From positions 124,001 to 188,000 of the forward strand of contig NZ_BMXI01000009.1 in assembly GCF_014651675.1 (NCBI RefSeq): a stretch of 64,000 bases of DNA. Direction: 5' to 3'. The translations under genes were made by a program, and so were the position numbers. The notes below the pieces were generated by a model. That model made no database searches, was not told the origin of the DNA, and saw only the letters and a list, made by a program, of their open reading frames with translations. Each line of letters opens with the position of its first letter. Position 1 is the first letter of the stretch. Of this stretch, positions 26,298-35,604 are shown piece by piece. Source of the DNA: Roseibacillus persicicus (lineage in GTDB: Bacteria > Verrucomicrobiota > Verrucomicrobiia > Verrucomicrobiales > Akkermansiaceae).

Positions 26298-26591
26298 TTA
26301 GGAAGCGTCGACAACTTTGGGGACGCGGATTTGGTCCTGCGCGGATTCGGGAGCGTTCTGGAGAACGGCTGCGGTGCTCAGGCCCGGACGGGTGGTGTCA
26401 GCTCGCATGACGTCGTAGACCGGTGTGGGGTGCGCAGTGGGTTCGACTCCATCAACGTCGATAGCCGAAAGGGTATCGATGTGCTTGAGGATGGGAGTCA
26501 GCTGGCTTTCGAAAGTGGCCAATTCCTCATCGGTTAGGTCGAGGCGGGCCAGTTCTGCAATCCGTTTCAGGGCAAGTTCGTTATCGGGCAC
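26298..26591 (-). CDS. gatC: Aspartyl/glutamyl-tRNA amidotransferase subunit C
   Basis: A 97-residue subunit that stabilises the GatCAB complex. N-terminal IAELARLDLTDEELATFESQ and HIDTLSAIDVDGVEPTAHP are characteristic. It is upstream of gatA on the same strand. Confidence 0.96.
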   Translation of the reverse strand: MPDNELALKRIAELARLDLTDEELATFESQLTPILKHIDTLSAIDVDGVEPTAHPTPVYDVMRADTTRPGLSTAAVLQNAPESAQDQIRVPKVVDAS

Positions 26592-26654
26592 GCAGCGTGT
26601 CTAGCGCGTTGCCGCTGGATTTTAAACCCTTTTTGAAGGCTTTGCCAAAGTGGC

Positions 26655-27008
26655 TCAGGCGAGGGTCTTGATGAACGAGAGAATCCAGCCCGCAACCGAG
26701 AAAATTGCGATCACAAGGAGGACGAAAAGAAAGGTCGAGCGGGCTTGGTAGCGGTGCTCATTGCGGATTTCTCCCTTGGAAAGGTGGGCGTTGAAGCGTT
26801 TGGCTCGCTGGCGATCCTCCCAGTCATCGGGTGGGGGCATCAGGCTGCGGCTTTCTTCATACTCGCGGCGAATCCGGTCCGGAGCGCTCGAGATCATCTC
26901 CTCCATTTTGGCGATTTGTTCCGCCACGGCGCGTTCCTGCTCGGCCAAGGCGGCCAATTCGGAGGCTCCGATGGGAGGTTCTTTCTTCTTTTTACGCATC
27001 ACTAACAT
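26655..27008 (-). CDS. Tail-anchored small protein with charged helical domain, hypothetical
   Basis: A 117-residue protein. The N-terminal part is highly charged and helical (basic MRKKKKEPP, then coiled-coil-like AALAEQERAVAEQIAKMEEM), and a transmembrane segment lies at the C-terminus (FLFVLLVIAIFSVAGWILSF, about 93-112). This is a tail-anchored layout with the bulk in the cytoplasm. The ATG at 27008 or the one at 26999 could start it. It lies 21 bp after a gene with the same plan (27030-27608), so the two probably form an operon. Confidence 0.65.
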   Translation of the reverse strand: MLVMRKKKKEPPIGASELAALAEQERAVAEQIAKMEEMISSAPDRIRREYEESRSLMPPPDDWEDRQRAKRFNAHLSKGEIRNEHRYQARSTFLFVLLVIAIFSVAGWILSFIKTLA

Positions 27009-27029
27009 GGCAGTGGACGGTCAAAAACA

Positions 27030-27608
27030 CTAACGGCTGAGATAGACAAGGAGGGCAATGGAGCCCAAGACAATAATAGGAAGATTGAAGGCCAGACCCT
27101 GACGCACGGTACTCACGAAGGAGTCTTGGGCGGCGGACTTGGGAGTTGAGAGGAATCCTCTTCGTCGTCCCTCGCTAATGGTGGCAACGACTTCTTCGTA
27201 ATCATTTTCACACGCCTCCAGGATGTCCATCGCGTTTTGAACCTCCTCTGGCATTTTAGTCTTTTTCCACTTTCGGGGATCGATGCCCTGCAGGGTTTGG
27301 AGGTGGGAAGCGAAAGTCTTGCGGGCGTCCTCGAGTTCCTTGAGTCCCTGGCGGGCTTCAAAGATCTCCCGGTCAACAGCTTGGACCGAGTGGTCCAGGC
27401 GTTCGAGAAGTTCGATTTGCCCGTCGATGAAATCTTGTCGCTGATGCGTAATCTCTTCGGCCTCCAGTCGCTTGCGCTCAATTTCTTCGCGTTGTTGTTG
27501 GAGCTTCTGAAGCTGTGACTCAGCCTGTTCCAACTGGCGATTGTACTCGTCTCCGACTTTGGGGGTGGCGGAGGCGACGTTGAGGTGTTGTTTACGCGTT
27601 GTAGACAT
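27030..27608 (-). CDS. Tail-anchored coiled-coil protein, hypothetical
   Basis: A 192-residue protein dominated by a coiled coil (about residues 20-105, heptads such as LEQAESQLQKLQQQREEIER) followed by a region with RKWKKTKMPEEVQNAMDIL and a C-terminal transmembrane helix (NLPIIVLGSIALLVYL). Like the next gene it would be held by its tail in the inner membrane with the coiled coil in the cytoplasm. No family is recognised. Confidence 0.7.
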   Translation of the reverse strand: MSTTRKQHLNVASATPKVGDEYNRQLEQAESQLQKLQQQREEIERKRLEAEEITHQRQDFIDGQIELLERLDHSVQAVDREIFEARQGLKELEDARKTFASHLQTLQGIDPRKWKKTKMPEEVQNAMDILEACENDYEEVVATISEGRRRGFLSTPKSAAQDSFVSTVRQGLAFNLPIIVLGSIALLVYLSR

Positions 27609-27847
27609 GGCAAGGAGGGTCTCGGAGACTACAAAACTGACAAACTTTTGGCTACTAGAATATTAAGATAGTTTAAGGTTTTAGTAACTCATGTCTTAAC
27701 CAAAGGACGGAGATCGTTCAGAATCAAAGCGGATTCAGCGTTAGAAGGAAGTCGTTCGATTGTTTCGCGGGAAGGTGTATGGTCGAGAGAGCGGGAGCTT
27801 GAGTCCGCGCTGTTCTTTTTTAAACAAACTGTTACTGCTCGCTCGCT

Positions 27848-28441
27848 GTGCCTGATGACGAGTCAAATAATGTGATTGCAGCAAAAGCACAAGATGTCGG
27901 GGCTTTGACCCTGGACTGGCAAGGCTGGCTGCGGGTTAACGGCCCGCGGCTGCTTCTATTTGCCCGTCAACAAACGAGGAACGGTCAAGATGCCGAAGAC
28001 GCGTTGCAAGACGCGCTGGTGAAATTGGCCAAAAAAGTCGACGAAGGAACTTTCGTTGGAGGCCAGGAGGCTTGGATGCCTTTTCTCTATACCCAAATTC
28101 GCCGCGAAGCGATCGACCGTGGACGCAAAGACGACCGGAGACGCAAGCGGGAGGAGCACGTGGTAGAGGATGCCAAAGGCTTGGAAACTACGGAAAGCGG
28201 AAATTGGTTCCTCGATAGTAATGCCGACGGAGAGCAGGCCGAGTTGGTAGAGCAGGCTCTCAAGGAGCTACCGCCCAAGTTTTCAGAAGTGATCGTGATG
28301 AAGATTTGGGGGGACCGAACTTTTGATGATATTGGGAAAGCCTTGGGCATTTCCCTGCACACCGCCGCGTCCCGGTATCGCTATGGCTTGGACGCCCTCA
28401 GAAAGAAACTTGCAGCAGCCCGCATTCGAGGCGATATATAA
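27848..28441 (+). CDS. ECF-type RNA polymerase sigma factor
   Basis: A 197-residue sigma-70 family protein with region 2 (QDAEDALQDALVKLAKKV, FLYTQIRREAIDRGRK) and region 4 (LPPKFSEVIVMKIWGDRTFDDIGKALGISLHTAASRYR), the latter the helix-turn-helix for -35 binding. Expected to direct a stress or envelope regulon. The start is a GTG (27848) without an obvious ribosome-binding site. It is followed at 14 bp by a membrane protein with an anti-sigma-like layout, so the two probably form a sigma/regulator pair. Confidence 0.9.
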   Translation: MPDDESNNVIAAKAQDVGALTLDWQGWLRVNGPRLLLFARQQTRNGQDAEDALQDALVKLAKKVDEGTFVGGQEAWMPFLYTQIRREAIDRGRKDDRRRKREEHVVEDAKGLETTESGNWFLDSNADGEQAELVEQALKELPPKFSEVIVMKIWGDRTFDDIGKALGISLHTAASRYRYGLDALRKKLAAARIRGDI

Positions 28442-28455
28442 CGACCCAAAGTAAG

Positions 28456-28968
28456 ATGGATTCAGAACTCAAACAGTTGGAAGAAGAGCTTCGCGGATTC
28501 GCGCCGAGCCCCATGTCAGGCGATGTCTTGGCAAGAATGGTGGAGGCGATGGACCGTTGGGAGGAGGCAGAGGGTGAGACTGTTGAAGAGACGAGCGGCA
28601 AGGTTGTTCCTTTTCCCCGTGAGGAAAAAAGCTCCAGTTGGAGGCCCATGTGGGCGGCGGCAGCAGCGGTGGCAGTGCTTGGCGCTGCCATGGGTGTTCT
28701 GCTCCCCGAGGGAGAGTCCCCGCAGGTGACCGCGATGAGCAACCTGGGTCCCGTGCCAGTTCTGAGGCAGGCCTCCCTGGTGCCAGTTAATGTTCAGCGC
28801 AAAGTGCGCTCGATGGATGCGGGGATGGTTTCCAACAAGGATGGGATGGAGTATCAGCTCATCCGGGTAGTCCGTCAGGAAGAAGCAGATTTCAAGGGTG
28901 GGGGAGATGTGGGCTTGAAGATTTCGCGTCCCAAAGTGGACTATTATGTTGTCCCTGTCTCTTACTAA
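28456..28968 (+). CDS. Single-pass membrane protein, probable partner of the ECF sigma factor
   Basis: A 170-residue protein. A cytoplasmic N-terminal half (about 1-62), with helical SDVLARMVEAMDRWEE-like content, is followed by one transmembrane segment (PMWAAAAAVAVLGAAMGVLL, about 67-86) and a periplasmic C-terminal half. That topology fits anti-sigma factors, but no zinc-binding HxxxCxxC motif is seen, so the role is inferred from position. It begins 14 bp after the sigma gene. Confidence 0.6.
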   Translation: MDSELKQLEEELRGFAPSPMSGDVLARMVEAMDRWEEAEGETVEETSGKVVPFPREEKSSSWRPMWAAAAAVAVLGAAMGVLLPEGESPQVTAMSNLGPVPVLRQASLVPVNVQRKVRSMDAGMVSNKDGMEYQLIRVVRQEEADFKGGGDVGLKISRPKVDYYVVPVSY

Positions 28969-29032
28969 CAGGCAGGGATAAAGCTCGAATTCTTTAGACA
29001 AAATTGAGAGATTTGTTCGCTCTCTTTGCACA

Positions 29033-30010
29033 ATGAAAATGATGAAGATTGGTACAAATAAGATCGGCTGTTCGATTTTGTTTCTGGGGCTAGCCTCATC
29101 GCCGCTGCTGATCGCTGTGGAGCGCCCGGCAGAACTCGATGAGAAGCCGCATCAGTTAAAAAATGAGGCGGCACCATTGCCAGCCCCCGAACCGCAACCG
29201 GAAAAGAAAATCGCGGTGGTGGAGGCCATTCCTGGAGAGAAGGAGCAGGCCCAAGATGTGATTCCCTACTTGGGAATCGGGAGCACTCCCGTGGATGAAC
29301 TGGTTTCCGGCCATTTGGGAATCGACCATGGAGTGGTGATTCAGCAGGTTCATCAAGGGAGCGGAGCCGCCAAGGCCGGCCTGCAGAAGAACGATATTTT
29401 ACTGAGCTTTGACGGTCGTAAAATTTCAACTCCATTGGATCTGCGCGATGCGGTGCAAGGTCGCGAAGTTGGAGATGAAGTTGCAGTGAGCTTGATTCGC
29501 AAAGGGAAGGAGCAGGAGCAGAAAGTCGTGCTCGAAGAGCGGCCGGCAGGGCTTCCTGGAATTCCACGGGGAGTTCGCGGCTTGGGGCAATTGCAACAGG
29601 TTTGGCCGGGTGACGGTGAGATTCCTGCCGAGGCCCAAGAGCAAATCGAGCGCTTTCGAAACATGATCGACCAAGAGTTCGACGGGGTTGCCCTGGGGCT
29701 AAAGCTCAATGAGCTCTTCCACGGAAATCTCCCCGAGGGCGATGGCCAGATTGACCTCGATATGAATACCGAGAGCTCGGTGACTTGGTCAGATGGAGAT
29801 GGAACCATCACCATGAACATGAAGAACGGGCAAACCGAGGTGAAGGTCAGAAACAATGCCGGTGATGTGGTCTACGAAGGGCCTTGGGAAACACCACAGG
29901 ATAAGGAAGCAGTCGACCCCGAGATTCGCGAACGAATCGAAAATATGGGTGTTCAGCGCCAAGGTAACCAGCTGAAGTTCTGGATGGAAGGTCTCCCGGG
30001 AGGCCGCTAG
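29033..30010 (+). CDS. Secreted PDZ-domain protein
   Basis: A 325-residue protein with a signal peptide (SILFLGLASSPLLIAVERP). A PDZ domain (about residues 79-168) has the YLGIGSTP start, a GVVIQQVHQGSGAAKAGLQKNDILLSFDG core (key residues GSGAAKAGL and GD/ND before ILLS) and the second strand region VSLIRKGKE. No trypsin-like domain is present, so it is not DegP itself. The C-terminal half contains an acidic beta-rich region with a repeat-like NMKNGQTEVKVRN. It lies downstream of the sigma pair and may belong to the same envelope-stress unit, with its own terminator at 30031. Confidence 0.8.
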   Translation: MKMMKIGTNKIGCSILFLGLASSPLLIAVERPAELDEKPHQLKNEAAPLPAPEPQPEKKIAVVEAIPGEKEQAQDVIPYLGIGSTPVDELVSGHLGIDHGVVIQQVHQGSGAAKAGLQKNDILLSFDGRKISTPLDLRDAVQGREVGDEVAVSLIRKGKEQEQKVVLEERPAGLPGIPRGVRGLGQLQQVWPGDGEIPAEAQEQIERFRNMIDQEFDGVALGLKLNELFHGNLPEGDGQIDLDMNTESSVTWSDGDGTITMNMKNGQTEVKVRNNAGDVVYEGPWETPQDKEAVDPEIRERIENMGVQRQGNQLKFWMEGLPGGR

Positions 30011-30030
30011 AACCCAACGATTTTATTCTT

Positions 30031-30066
30031 AGCCCGCAGTGATTCGATTCGCTGCGGGCTTTTTTT
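30031..30066 (+). terminator. Rho-independent terminator after the PDZ gene
   Basis: AGCCCGCAG (30031-30039), a 12-nt loop, CTGCGGGCT (30052-30060) and a T-run. Confidence 0.95.
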
Positions 30067-30239
30067 GTCCCGATATCTGAGGTGCCGCGCTGAGTGCTGC
30101 CTGGGGTGATAGGTTGGTCGCGGTCGAGTGCAGAAGGGGAACGGTGAGAGCTCCACGGAGGTTCCCTTGGTTTGTGAAATTGCTTCAAAAATGAAAAAAA
30201 GCGATGGGTTTCTGCGCTGATGCTGCTACCAAACTCACG

Positions 30240-31682
30240 ATGTCGCGACCGGGGGTGAGTGTAGAAGCAGAGGCTCGGTCGCAAGGTAAGCTGGGAGGTC
30301 GTTTGGGGAGGCTTTCTTTGAAACGGCAGGTAGCCTCGTTGGCGCTTTGGCCATTTTTGGAGCAGATTCTGGGGTTTCTCGTGGCGACGGTTGACCTCAT
30401 TTACACGGGTCGATTGGCCGAAGGGGATTTGCGGGTGGCGATGCTGGATGCCATGGGCTTGGGTGGTTACACGGCCTGGCTGTTGATGATTTTTCAAGGG
30501 GCGGTCGGAACCGGGGTGATGGCTCTGGTCTCTAGGGCGACGGGGGCGCGTGATGGCGATTTGGCTCGCAAGGGCCTGGTGCAAGGTCTCTTGCTCGGGG
30601 TGGCTACGGGGCTGGTGGTATCGGTGGCGATGTATTTTTTGCTGCCTGTAATCATCTCGGTTTTCGGGCTTTCCGGGGAAGCCGCGCGACAGGCCCACCG
30701 TTATCTGGGGGTGCTGGTTTGGAGTGCGCCATTGTTGGGGGTAATGTTTGCCGCAACCAATGCGCTGAGGGGATCGGGTGATACGCGGACGCCATTTTTC
30801 GCGATGGTTTTGGTCAATGTGGTGAATATTGGCTTCAGCTGGTTGTTCGTCTTTGGTCCGGAAGGGGTCGGGGGCATGGGGGTGGCGGGGTTGGCCTTGG
30901 GCTCGGTATTGGGGTGGGCCGCGGGTGCTCTAGCGATGGTGGTTTTCCTTCTGGTTCGAAAGGAAAAGGACGTTGAAGAGACTTTTCTCAGTCTGCGCGG
31001 GTGCCGCCTCGAGCCGGAACGGGATGTATTGGATCGAATCGTGAAGGTCGGGCTCCCGCAGGCCTTCGAGATGGGCGGGATGTGGGCGATTCAAGCAGTG
31101 ATGGTTCGTTCGATTTCCAATTTGCCTCAAGACGGAACCTTGGGCGCACACATGATTGCCATTCGGGTGGAGTCGATGAGTTTTCTCCCTGGCTTTGCCA
31201 TTGGCTCGGCTGGTGCAGCCTTGGTGGGGCAGTATCTGGGGGCGGGAAACCCTGAGATGGCGATGAAGGCAGCCCGGTTGTGCTGGAGGTATGCCGCCAT
31301 TTTCATGGGCTTGCTGGGGATGCTGTTTCTGGCCTTTCCGAGGGAGCTGGTCGGCTTGATTGTGCCCGACGGTCCTGACTCCCTGCTGTTTCAGAATTTG
31401 GCTGGTCCGTTGGTCTTTCTTTGCGGGATGTCGCAGCCTTTTCTGGCGACCGCCCTGGTGATGAAGACCACGATGCGGGGCGCGGGTGCAACCCGCTTGG
31501 TGATGCGATATTCCTTTTCCTGTATGCTGTTTTACCGGGTGTTGGTCGTGCCTTTGGGAGTAACCTATTTTGGAATGGGGTTGACCGGAATTTGGATCGT
31601 GATGTTCGTGGATGTGGGAACTCAGGCGTTCCTTTTTGCCCGGCTGCATTTCAAGGGTGATTGGTTGAAAGCAAAGGTTTAA
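30240..31682 (+). CDS. MATE-family multidrug/metabolite transporter
   Basis: A 480-residue membrane protein of the multidrug and toxic-compound extrusion family, with 12 predicted helices in two similar halves. Typical features are SLKRQVASLALWPFLEQ, VDLIYTGRL, GAVGTGVMALVSRATGARD, and the second-half GLPQAFEMG and VGQYLGAGNPEMAMKAA. It probably exports organic cations using Na+ or H+. Start at 30240 is preferred; an upstream ATG at 30204 is possible. It is an isolated gene. Confidence 0.9.
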   Translation: MSRPGVSVEAEARSQGKLGGRLGRLSLKRQVASLALWPFLEQILGFLVATVDLIYTGRLAEGDLRVAMLDAMGLGGYTAWLLMIFQGAVGTGVMALVSRATGARDGDLARKGLVQGLLLGVATGLVVSVAMYFLLPVIISVFGLSGEAARQAHRYLGVLVWSAPLLGVMFAATNALRGSGDTRTPFFAMVLVNVVNIGFSWLFVFGPEGVGGMGVAGLALGSVLGWAAGALAMVVFLLVRKEKDVEETFLSLRGCRLEPERDVLDRIVKVGLPQAFEMGGMWAIQAVMVRSISNLPQDGTLGAHMIAIRVESMSFLPGFAIGSAGAALVGQYLGAGNPEMAMKAARLCWRYAAIFMGLLGMLFLAFPRELVGLIVPDGPDSLLFQNLAGPLVFLCGMSQPFLATALVMKTTMRGAGATRLVMRYSFSCMLFYRVLVVPLGVTYFGMGLTGIWIVMFVDVGTQAFLFARLHFKGDWLKAKV

Positions 31683-31720
31683 GAGAGTGAAATCCTTTCG
31701 AAATGCTCGTGAGATAGAGA

Positions 31721-31749
31721 TTGACAGAGGGTGGTCACTTTCCTAGCTT
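31721..31749 (+). promoter_or_regulatory. Putative promoter of rplM-rpsI
   Basis: TTGACA (31721-31726), a 17-bp spacer and TAGCTT (31744-31749) are located about 68 bp upstream of the rplM start. The -35 element is perfect, the -10 is moderate. Confidence 0.5.
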
Positions 31750-31816
31750 CCGCGCCCGCCCGAGCCGTGATGGCTCTGGTAGGAAATGGTCTAAGAGCCC
31801 CTGCTCCCATTCAAAT

Positions 31817-32248
31817 ATGAAAACATACTCAGCAAAAGCCGAAGAGGTCGAGCGCGCGTGGCATCTCATTGATGCGACCGACAAAGTGCTCGGCGATGTC
31901 GCCGTCGAAGCCGCCCGCCTCCTGCGTGGCAAGCACAAGACAATCTTTACTCCCCACGTTGATACCGGTGACCACGTTGTCATCATCAATGCGGAAAAAG
32001 CCCGTTTCACTGGAAACAAAGAGTGGCAAAAAATCTATACTCGCTACACTGGTTTCGTTGGTAATCAGAAAGTTGAGACTCCCCGCAAGGTGCGTGAGCG
32101 TCGTCCCGAGCTGCTCCTCGAGCGTGCTGTCTGGGGGATGATTCCCCACAACAAGCTGGGCCGTCAAATCATCAAGAAGTTGAAGGTATGTGTCGGACCT
32201 GAGCATCCCCACGAAGCCCAGAATCCTGTTCCTTACGAGGTCAAGTAA
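31817..32248 (+). CDS. rplM: 50S ribosomal protein L13
   Basis: A 143-residue ribosomal protein. The conserved RAWHLIDATDKVLGDVA-like start, the LRGKHK motif, ARFTGNKEW and the ending WGMIPHNKLGRQIIKKLKV are all visible. The start ATG 31817 is selected by alignment with the family; earlier in-frame starts add non-homologous residues. It is followed at 37 bp by rpsI in the usual pairing. Confidence 0.98.
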   Translation: MKTYSAKAEEVERAWHLIDATDKVLGDVAVEAARLLRGKHKTIFTPHVDTGDHVVIINAEKARFTGNKEWQKIYTRYTGFVGNQKVETPRKVRERRPELLLERAVWGMIPHNKLGRQIIKKLKVCVGPEHPHEAQNPVPYEVK

Positions 32249-32285
32249 TCCTCCATTTTCCTAATACTTTTACACTTTTAATCTG

Positions 32286-32683
<398 letters not shown>

Positions 32684-32702
32684 TCCCGATTCCATTTTTC
32701 AA

Positions 32703-32737
32703 AAAGCCGCTTTCCTGTTCAGGGAAGCGGCTTTTTT
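32703..32737 (+). terminator. Rho-independent terminator of rplM-rpsI
   Basis: AAGCCGCTT ... AAGCGGCTT stem (32704-32733), extended by a few pairs towards a GTTC loop, followed by a T-run. Confidence 0.95.
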
Positions 32738-32797
32738 GTTTCCTCCAACGCGCTCATTCGAGTGTTTGGGGAATGTCTTGAACTAGAGTGCGGTCCT

Positions 32798-33808
32798 CTA
32801 CCAACGCCAAGGTTCCGCCGCCCAGCGGTAGCCCGGGCCGGTCTCGATGATGGTGCCAATCCCGGGGAAGGGGAGGTGGAAGCCATAACAACGGGTTTTT
32901 TTAGCCGCGGCCTCGCTCCAGAAGACCTTGCGGGTTTCGACCGACTGCTTGGGATGGTGGTCGAAGGCGATGGTCCAATTGGGGTCGGCAAACATGAGCA
33001 GGTCGTGATGCGCAAGGTCCATGAGATGGAGAAATTCTTCGCCACCGGAACGGATGCGAAAACAAGCATGTCCGGTCGTGTGGCCGGGAGCGGGCTCAAT
33101 GGTGACAAGTCCTCCCAAGAGGGTGGTGGTTTCCTGCTTGTGCGGAGTAAGAACCTCTTCCAGCATATCAAAGTGGTTGCGAACGGTCTTGATCATGTTC
33201 GGGAGGTTTTTCCGATTGCGTTTGGTTTCGGAAAAATCTGGTTCAGGGCTCCGCCAGAAATCGATCTCCGATTGCAAGAGATGAATTTCGGCGTTGGGAA
33301 ATGCGGGCTTTCCCTCGCGTGCGAAGCCATTGAGGTGGTCGCTGTGGGAGTGGCTGAGAAAGGCCGCAGTGATGGATTCAGGAGAAATACCGGCCAAGGC
33401 GAGTCCGCTCGTCAACCAGCCCATGCGCTCGTTTTCCTTTCCGCCGAATCCGGCGTCGAAAATTACGGTCTCCTTGTCCGTGCGAACTACGAGGATGTTG
33501 ACGTAGAGAGGAACGGCATCCTCCTTTCGGCGTCCCTCCTCCTGGAGCAGAGCGTCCATTTCGGGGCGCTTTTCTTCCGGCCACATCAGTCCCAGGCCTT
33601 CGCGAAGGGGAAAGTAGGCGTCGGAGATCGACCAAGCCTCTGCATCGCCAATCTGAAATTTATAAACGTGTGGCGCGCGTTTGAGAGCCGTGGGCTGGGG
33701 ATTGGATTCCGGCTCTTGCCCCGAGGAAAGGGCGGTTAATCCGATACTGGTGCCCAAGGCGGAGGAGAGGAATCGGCGGCGGCTGGGTGAAAGGTTTTCA
33801 AGAGACAT
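32798..33808 (-). CDS. MBL-fold metallo-hydrolase with twin-arginine-type signal
   Basis: A 336-residue secreted or Tat-exported metallo-beta-lactamase-fold enzyme. The N-terminus SPSRRRFLSSALGTSIGLTAL is a clear twin-arginine signal, followed by the metal motif FLSHSHSDH (HxHxDH), PAPGHTTGH, LMDLAHHD and TCYGFH-like CYGFHLPF as a late ligand. Such Tat-exported lactonase-like proteins are common, and the substrate is unknown. The start at 33808 is preferred because the Tat signal then begins the protein. An upstream ATG at 34015 would add a non-signal extension. Confidence 0.9.
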   Translation of the reverse strand: MSLENLSPSRRRFLSSALGTSIGLTALSSGQEPESNPQPTALKRAPHVYKFQIGDAEAWSISDAYFPLREGLGLMWPEEKRPEMDALLQEEGRRKEDAVPLYVNILVVRTDKETVIFDAGFGGKENERMGWLTSGLALAGISPESITAAFLSHSHSDHLNGFAREGKPAFPNAEIHLLQSEIDFWRSPEPDFSETKRNRKNLPNMIKTVRNHFDMLEEVLTPHKQETTTLLGGLVTIEPAPGHTTGHACFRIRSGGEEFLHLMDLAHHDLLMFADPNWTIAFDHHPKQSVETRKVFWSEAAAKKTRCYGFHLPFPGIGTIIETGPGYRWAAEPWRW

Positions 33809-33905
33809 TGCGTGTCTACGAACAAGCTTGGGGAGATCTTCCGCCACTTTGACAATGGACAGTTTGTAGGCTTGTTTCGTTGCCGCCTTCGCTAGAATCA
33901 GCAGC

Positions 33906-34664
33906 ATGAAGTTGATCTCTTGGAACGTGAACGGAGTGCGTGCGGCGCTGAACAAGGGGCTCGCCGATTTTGTTGCGGCCGAACAGCCGGATGTCCTTTG
34001 TCTGCAGGAAACCAAGGCGCGCGAGGAGCAGGTGGACTTGCCGTTGGAATTCGGGGGATATCAGCCTTTTTGGAATAGTGCGGATAAGGCGGGGTATTCA
34101 GGAGTGGCTATTTTTTCCAAAACCGCGCCAATCGCGGTGACTCCGGATTTGGGGATTGCTCATCATGATACCGAGGGCCGGGTTTTGACAGCGGAGTACG
34201 ATGAATTTTACCTCGTGACTGTGTATACTCCCAACTCGCAAGACGGGCTCCGACGTTTGCCCTATCGCCAGCAGTGGGATGTGGACTTTCTGACGTTTTG
34301 CAAGGAGTTGGAGACTCGCAAGCCTGTTATCTTTTGTGGCGACTTGAACGTGGCGCACACGGAGATTGATCTCGCCCGACCCAAGGCAAATCGAATGAGC
34401 GCGGGCTTTAGCGATGAGGAGAGAGCGGGGTTCGATGCCATGATGCGGGCGGGGTTTGTTGATACTTTCCGGGCAGCTCATCCGGGGGTCGAAGGAGCTT
34501 ACTCCTGGTGGTCGTATCGGGGCGGCGCGCGATCGCGGAATGTGGGATGGCGTCTGGACTACTTCAATGCTTCGGACGCTCTTGCATCACGCGTCAAGGA
34601 CCCCAAGATCTACACTGAAGTGCTGGGTTCCGACCACTGTCCGGTTGGGATGACCTTGGGTTAG
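33906..34664 (+). CDS. xth: Exodeoxyribonuclease III
   Basis: A 252-residue apurinic/apyrimidinic endonuclease/3'-5' exonuclease for base-excision repair. Conserved motifs: [19 protein letters not shown] (catalytic Glu), [15 protein letters not shown] (Asp/Asn), and SDHCPVG (catalytic His). It is divergent from the Tat-MBL gene; the 97 bp between them must contain both promoters. Confidence 0.96.
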   Translation: MKLISWNVNGVRAALNKGLADFVAAEQPDVLCLQETKAREEQVDLPLEFGGYQPFWNSADKAGYSGVAIFSKTAPIAVTPDLGIAHHDTEGRVLTAEYDEFYLVTVYTPNSQDGLRRLPYRQQWDVDFLTFCKELETRKPVIFCGDLNVAHTEIDLARPKANRMSAGFSDEERAGFDAMMRAGFVDTFRAAHPGVEGAYSWWSYRGGARSRNVGWRLDYFNASDALASRVKDPKIYTEVLGSDHCPVGMTLG

Positions 34665-34704
34665 TTCCCTGCGGCATCTGGGATGAGTTCTTGAGGTGGC
34701 AGCA

Positions 34705-35181
34705 TTAGAGAATGGCTTTTCTCACAAAGCGAATCACCGAAAATTCCTCGTTCTCTTGGAGAGTTTCCGCCTCAATGAACTGTTCTGAATATTCGGGAAA
34801 GTATGTATCGCCTTGGTAAATTTTTTTGACCGAGGTGACCATTAACTCATCGAGAAGGGGTAAGAATTGCTGGTAGACCTCGGCGCCTCCAATAATGAAA
34901 ACAGGGTCTGGCTTTTGCCAATCAACAGTATTCAAGGCAGCGGGCGTATGAATGATGGTGACTCCCTCCGCCTGCCAGTTGTGGTCTCGAGTGAGGACGA
35001 TATTTTGCCTCTTTGGGAGGGGGCGTCCGATTGATTCAAAGGTTTTGCGACCCATCACGATGGGATGTCCGCTGGTGGTCTTTTTGAAAAAGGCCAAGTC
35101 TTCCGGCAGGTGCCAAGGAAGGTCTCCATCCGCACCGATGAGGCGATTGGGGTCGTGGGCAACGATGGCGATGAGTTTCAT
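34705..35181 (-). CDS. folA: Dihydrofolate reductase
   Basis: A 158-residue enzyme that reduces dihydrofolate to tetrahydrofolate with NADPH. Motifs: AHDPNRLIGADGDLPWHLPEDL, the NADPH segment MGRKTFESIGRPLPKRQNIVLTR and FIIGGAEVYQQFLP. The start ATG 35181 gives the normal N-terminus MKLIAIVAHDPN. thyA lies nearby on the same strand, but a small plus-strand gene separates them, so they are not a simple operon. Confidence 0.97.
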   Translation of the reverse strand: MKLIAIVAHDPNRLIGADGDLPWHLPEDLAFFKKTTSGHPIVMGRKTFESIGRPLPKRQNIVLTRDHNWQAEGVTIIHTPAALNTVDWQKPDPVFIIGGAEVYQQFLPLLDELMVTSVKKIYQGDTYFPEYSEQFIEAETLQENEEFSVIRFVRKAIL

Positions 35182-35270
35182 ACCCGATTGATGCAGCGGA
35201 TCGCCGCGCAAGGCACGAAATTTCTCACTTTGAAATTGCTAGCCAGCGGAAGAATTGAAAAGGCTGGGAG

Positions 35271-35594
35271 ATGAAGGAACCTCGGTCCGAGCAGCAGGAG
35301 ACGGCTCTTCGCAAATATAATGCCAGCTTGTTTCTTTCGATGATAGCGGGGGTGGTCGCATCAGGGAGCGTACTTTTCGGGCAGTCCCTCGAGCTTTCGC
35401 TGATGGCAATCATCTTCGGAGTTGTGGTCGGGTCTGTGACTTACATCTTCTTTCTTTGCCTCATGATTTTACTCGGCTTTTTCCTGCGAGGAAAATTCGG
35501 GCAAGCGATTTCCAATCCGCTCTGTTGGGCAATGCTGCTGCTCTCCCCCGTGGTGACTTGGTTTCTGACCACGCAAGTGGCGGGGCGCTTTTGA
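35271..35594 (+). CDS. Small membrane protein, hypothetical
   Basis: A 107-residue protein with three hydrophobic segments (FLSMIAGVVASGSVLF, LMAIIFGVVVGSVTYIFFLCLMILLGF and WAMLLLSPVVTWFLTT). It lies between folA and thyA on the opposite strand. No family is recognised. Confidence 0.6.
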   Translation: MKEPRSEQQETALRKYNASLFLSMIAGVVASGSVLFGQSLELSLMAIIFGVVVGSVTYIFFLCLMILLGFFLRGKFGQAISNPLCWAMLLLSPVVTWFLTTQVAGRF

Positions 35595-35604
35595 ATAAAA
35601 TGAA

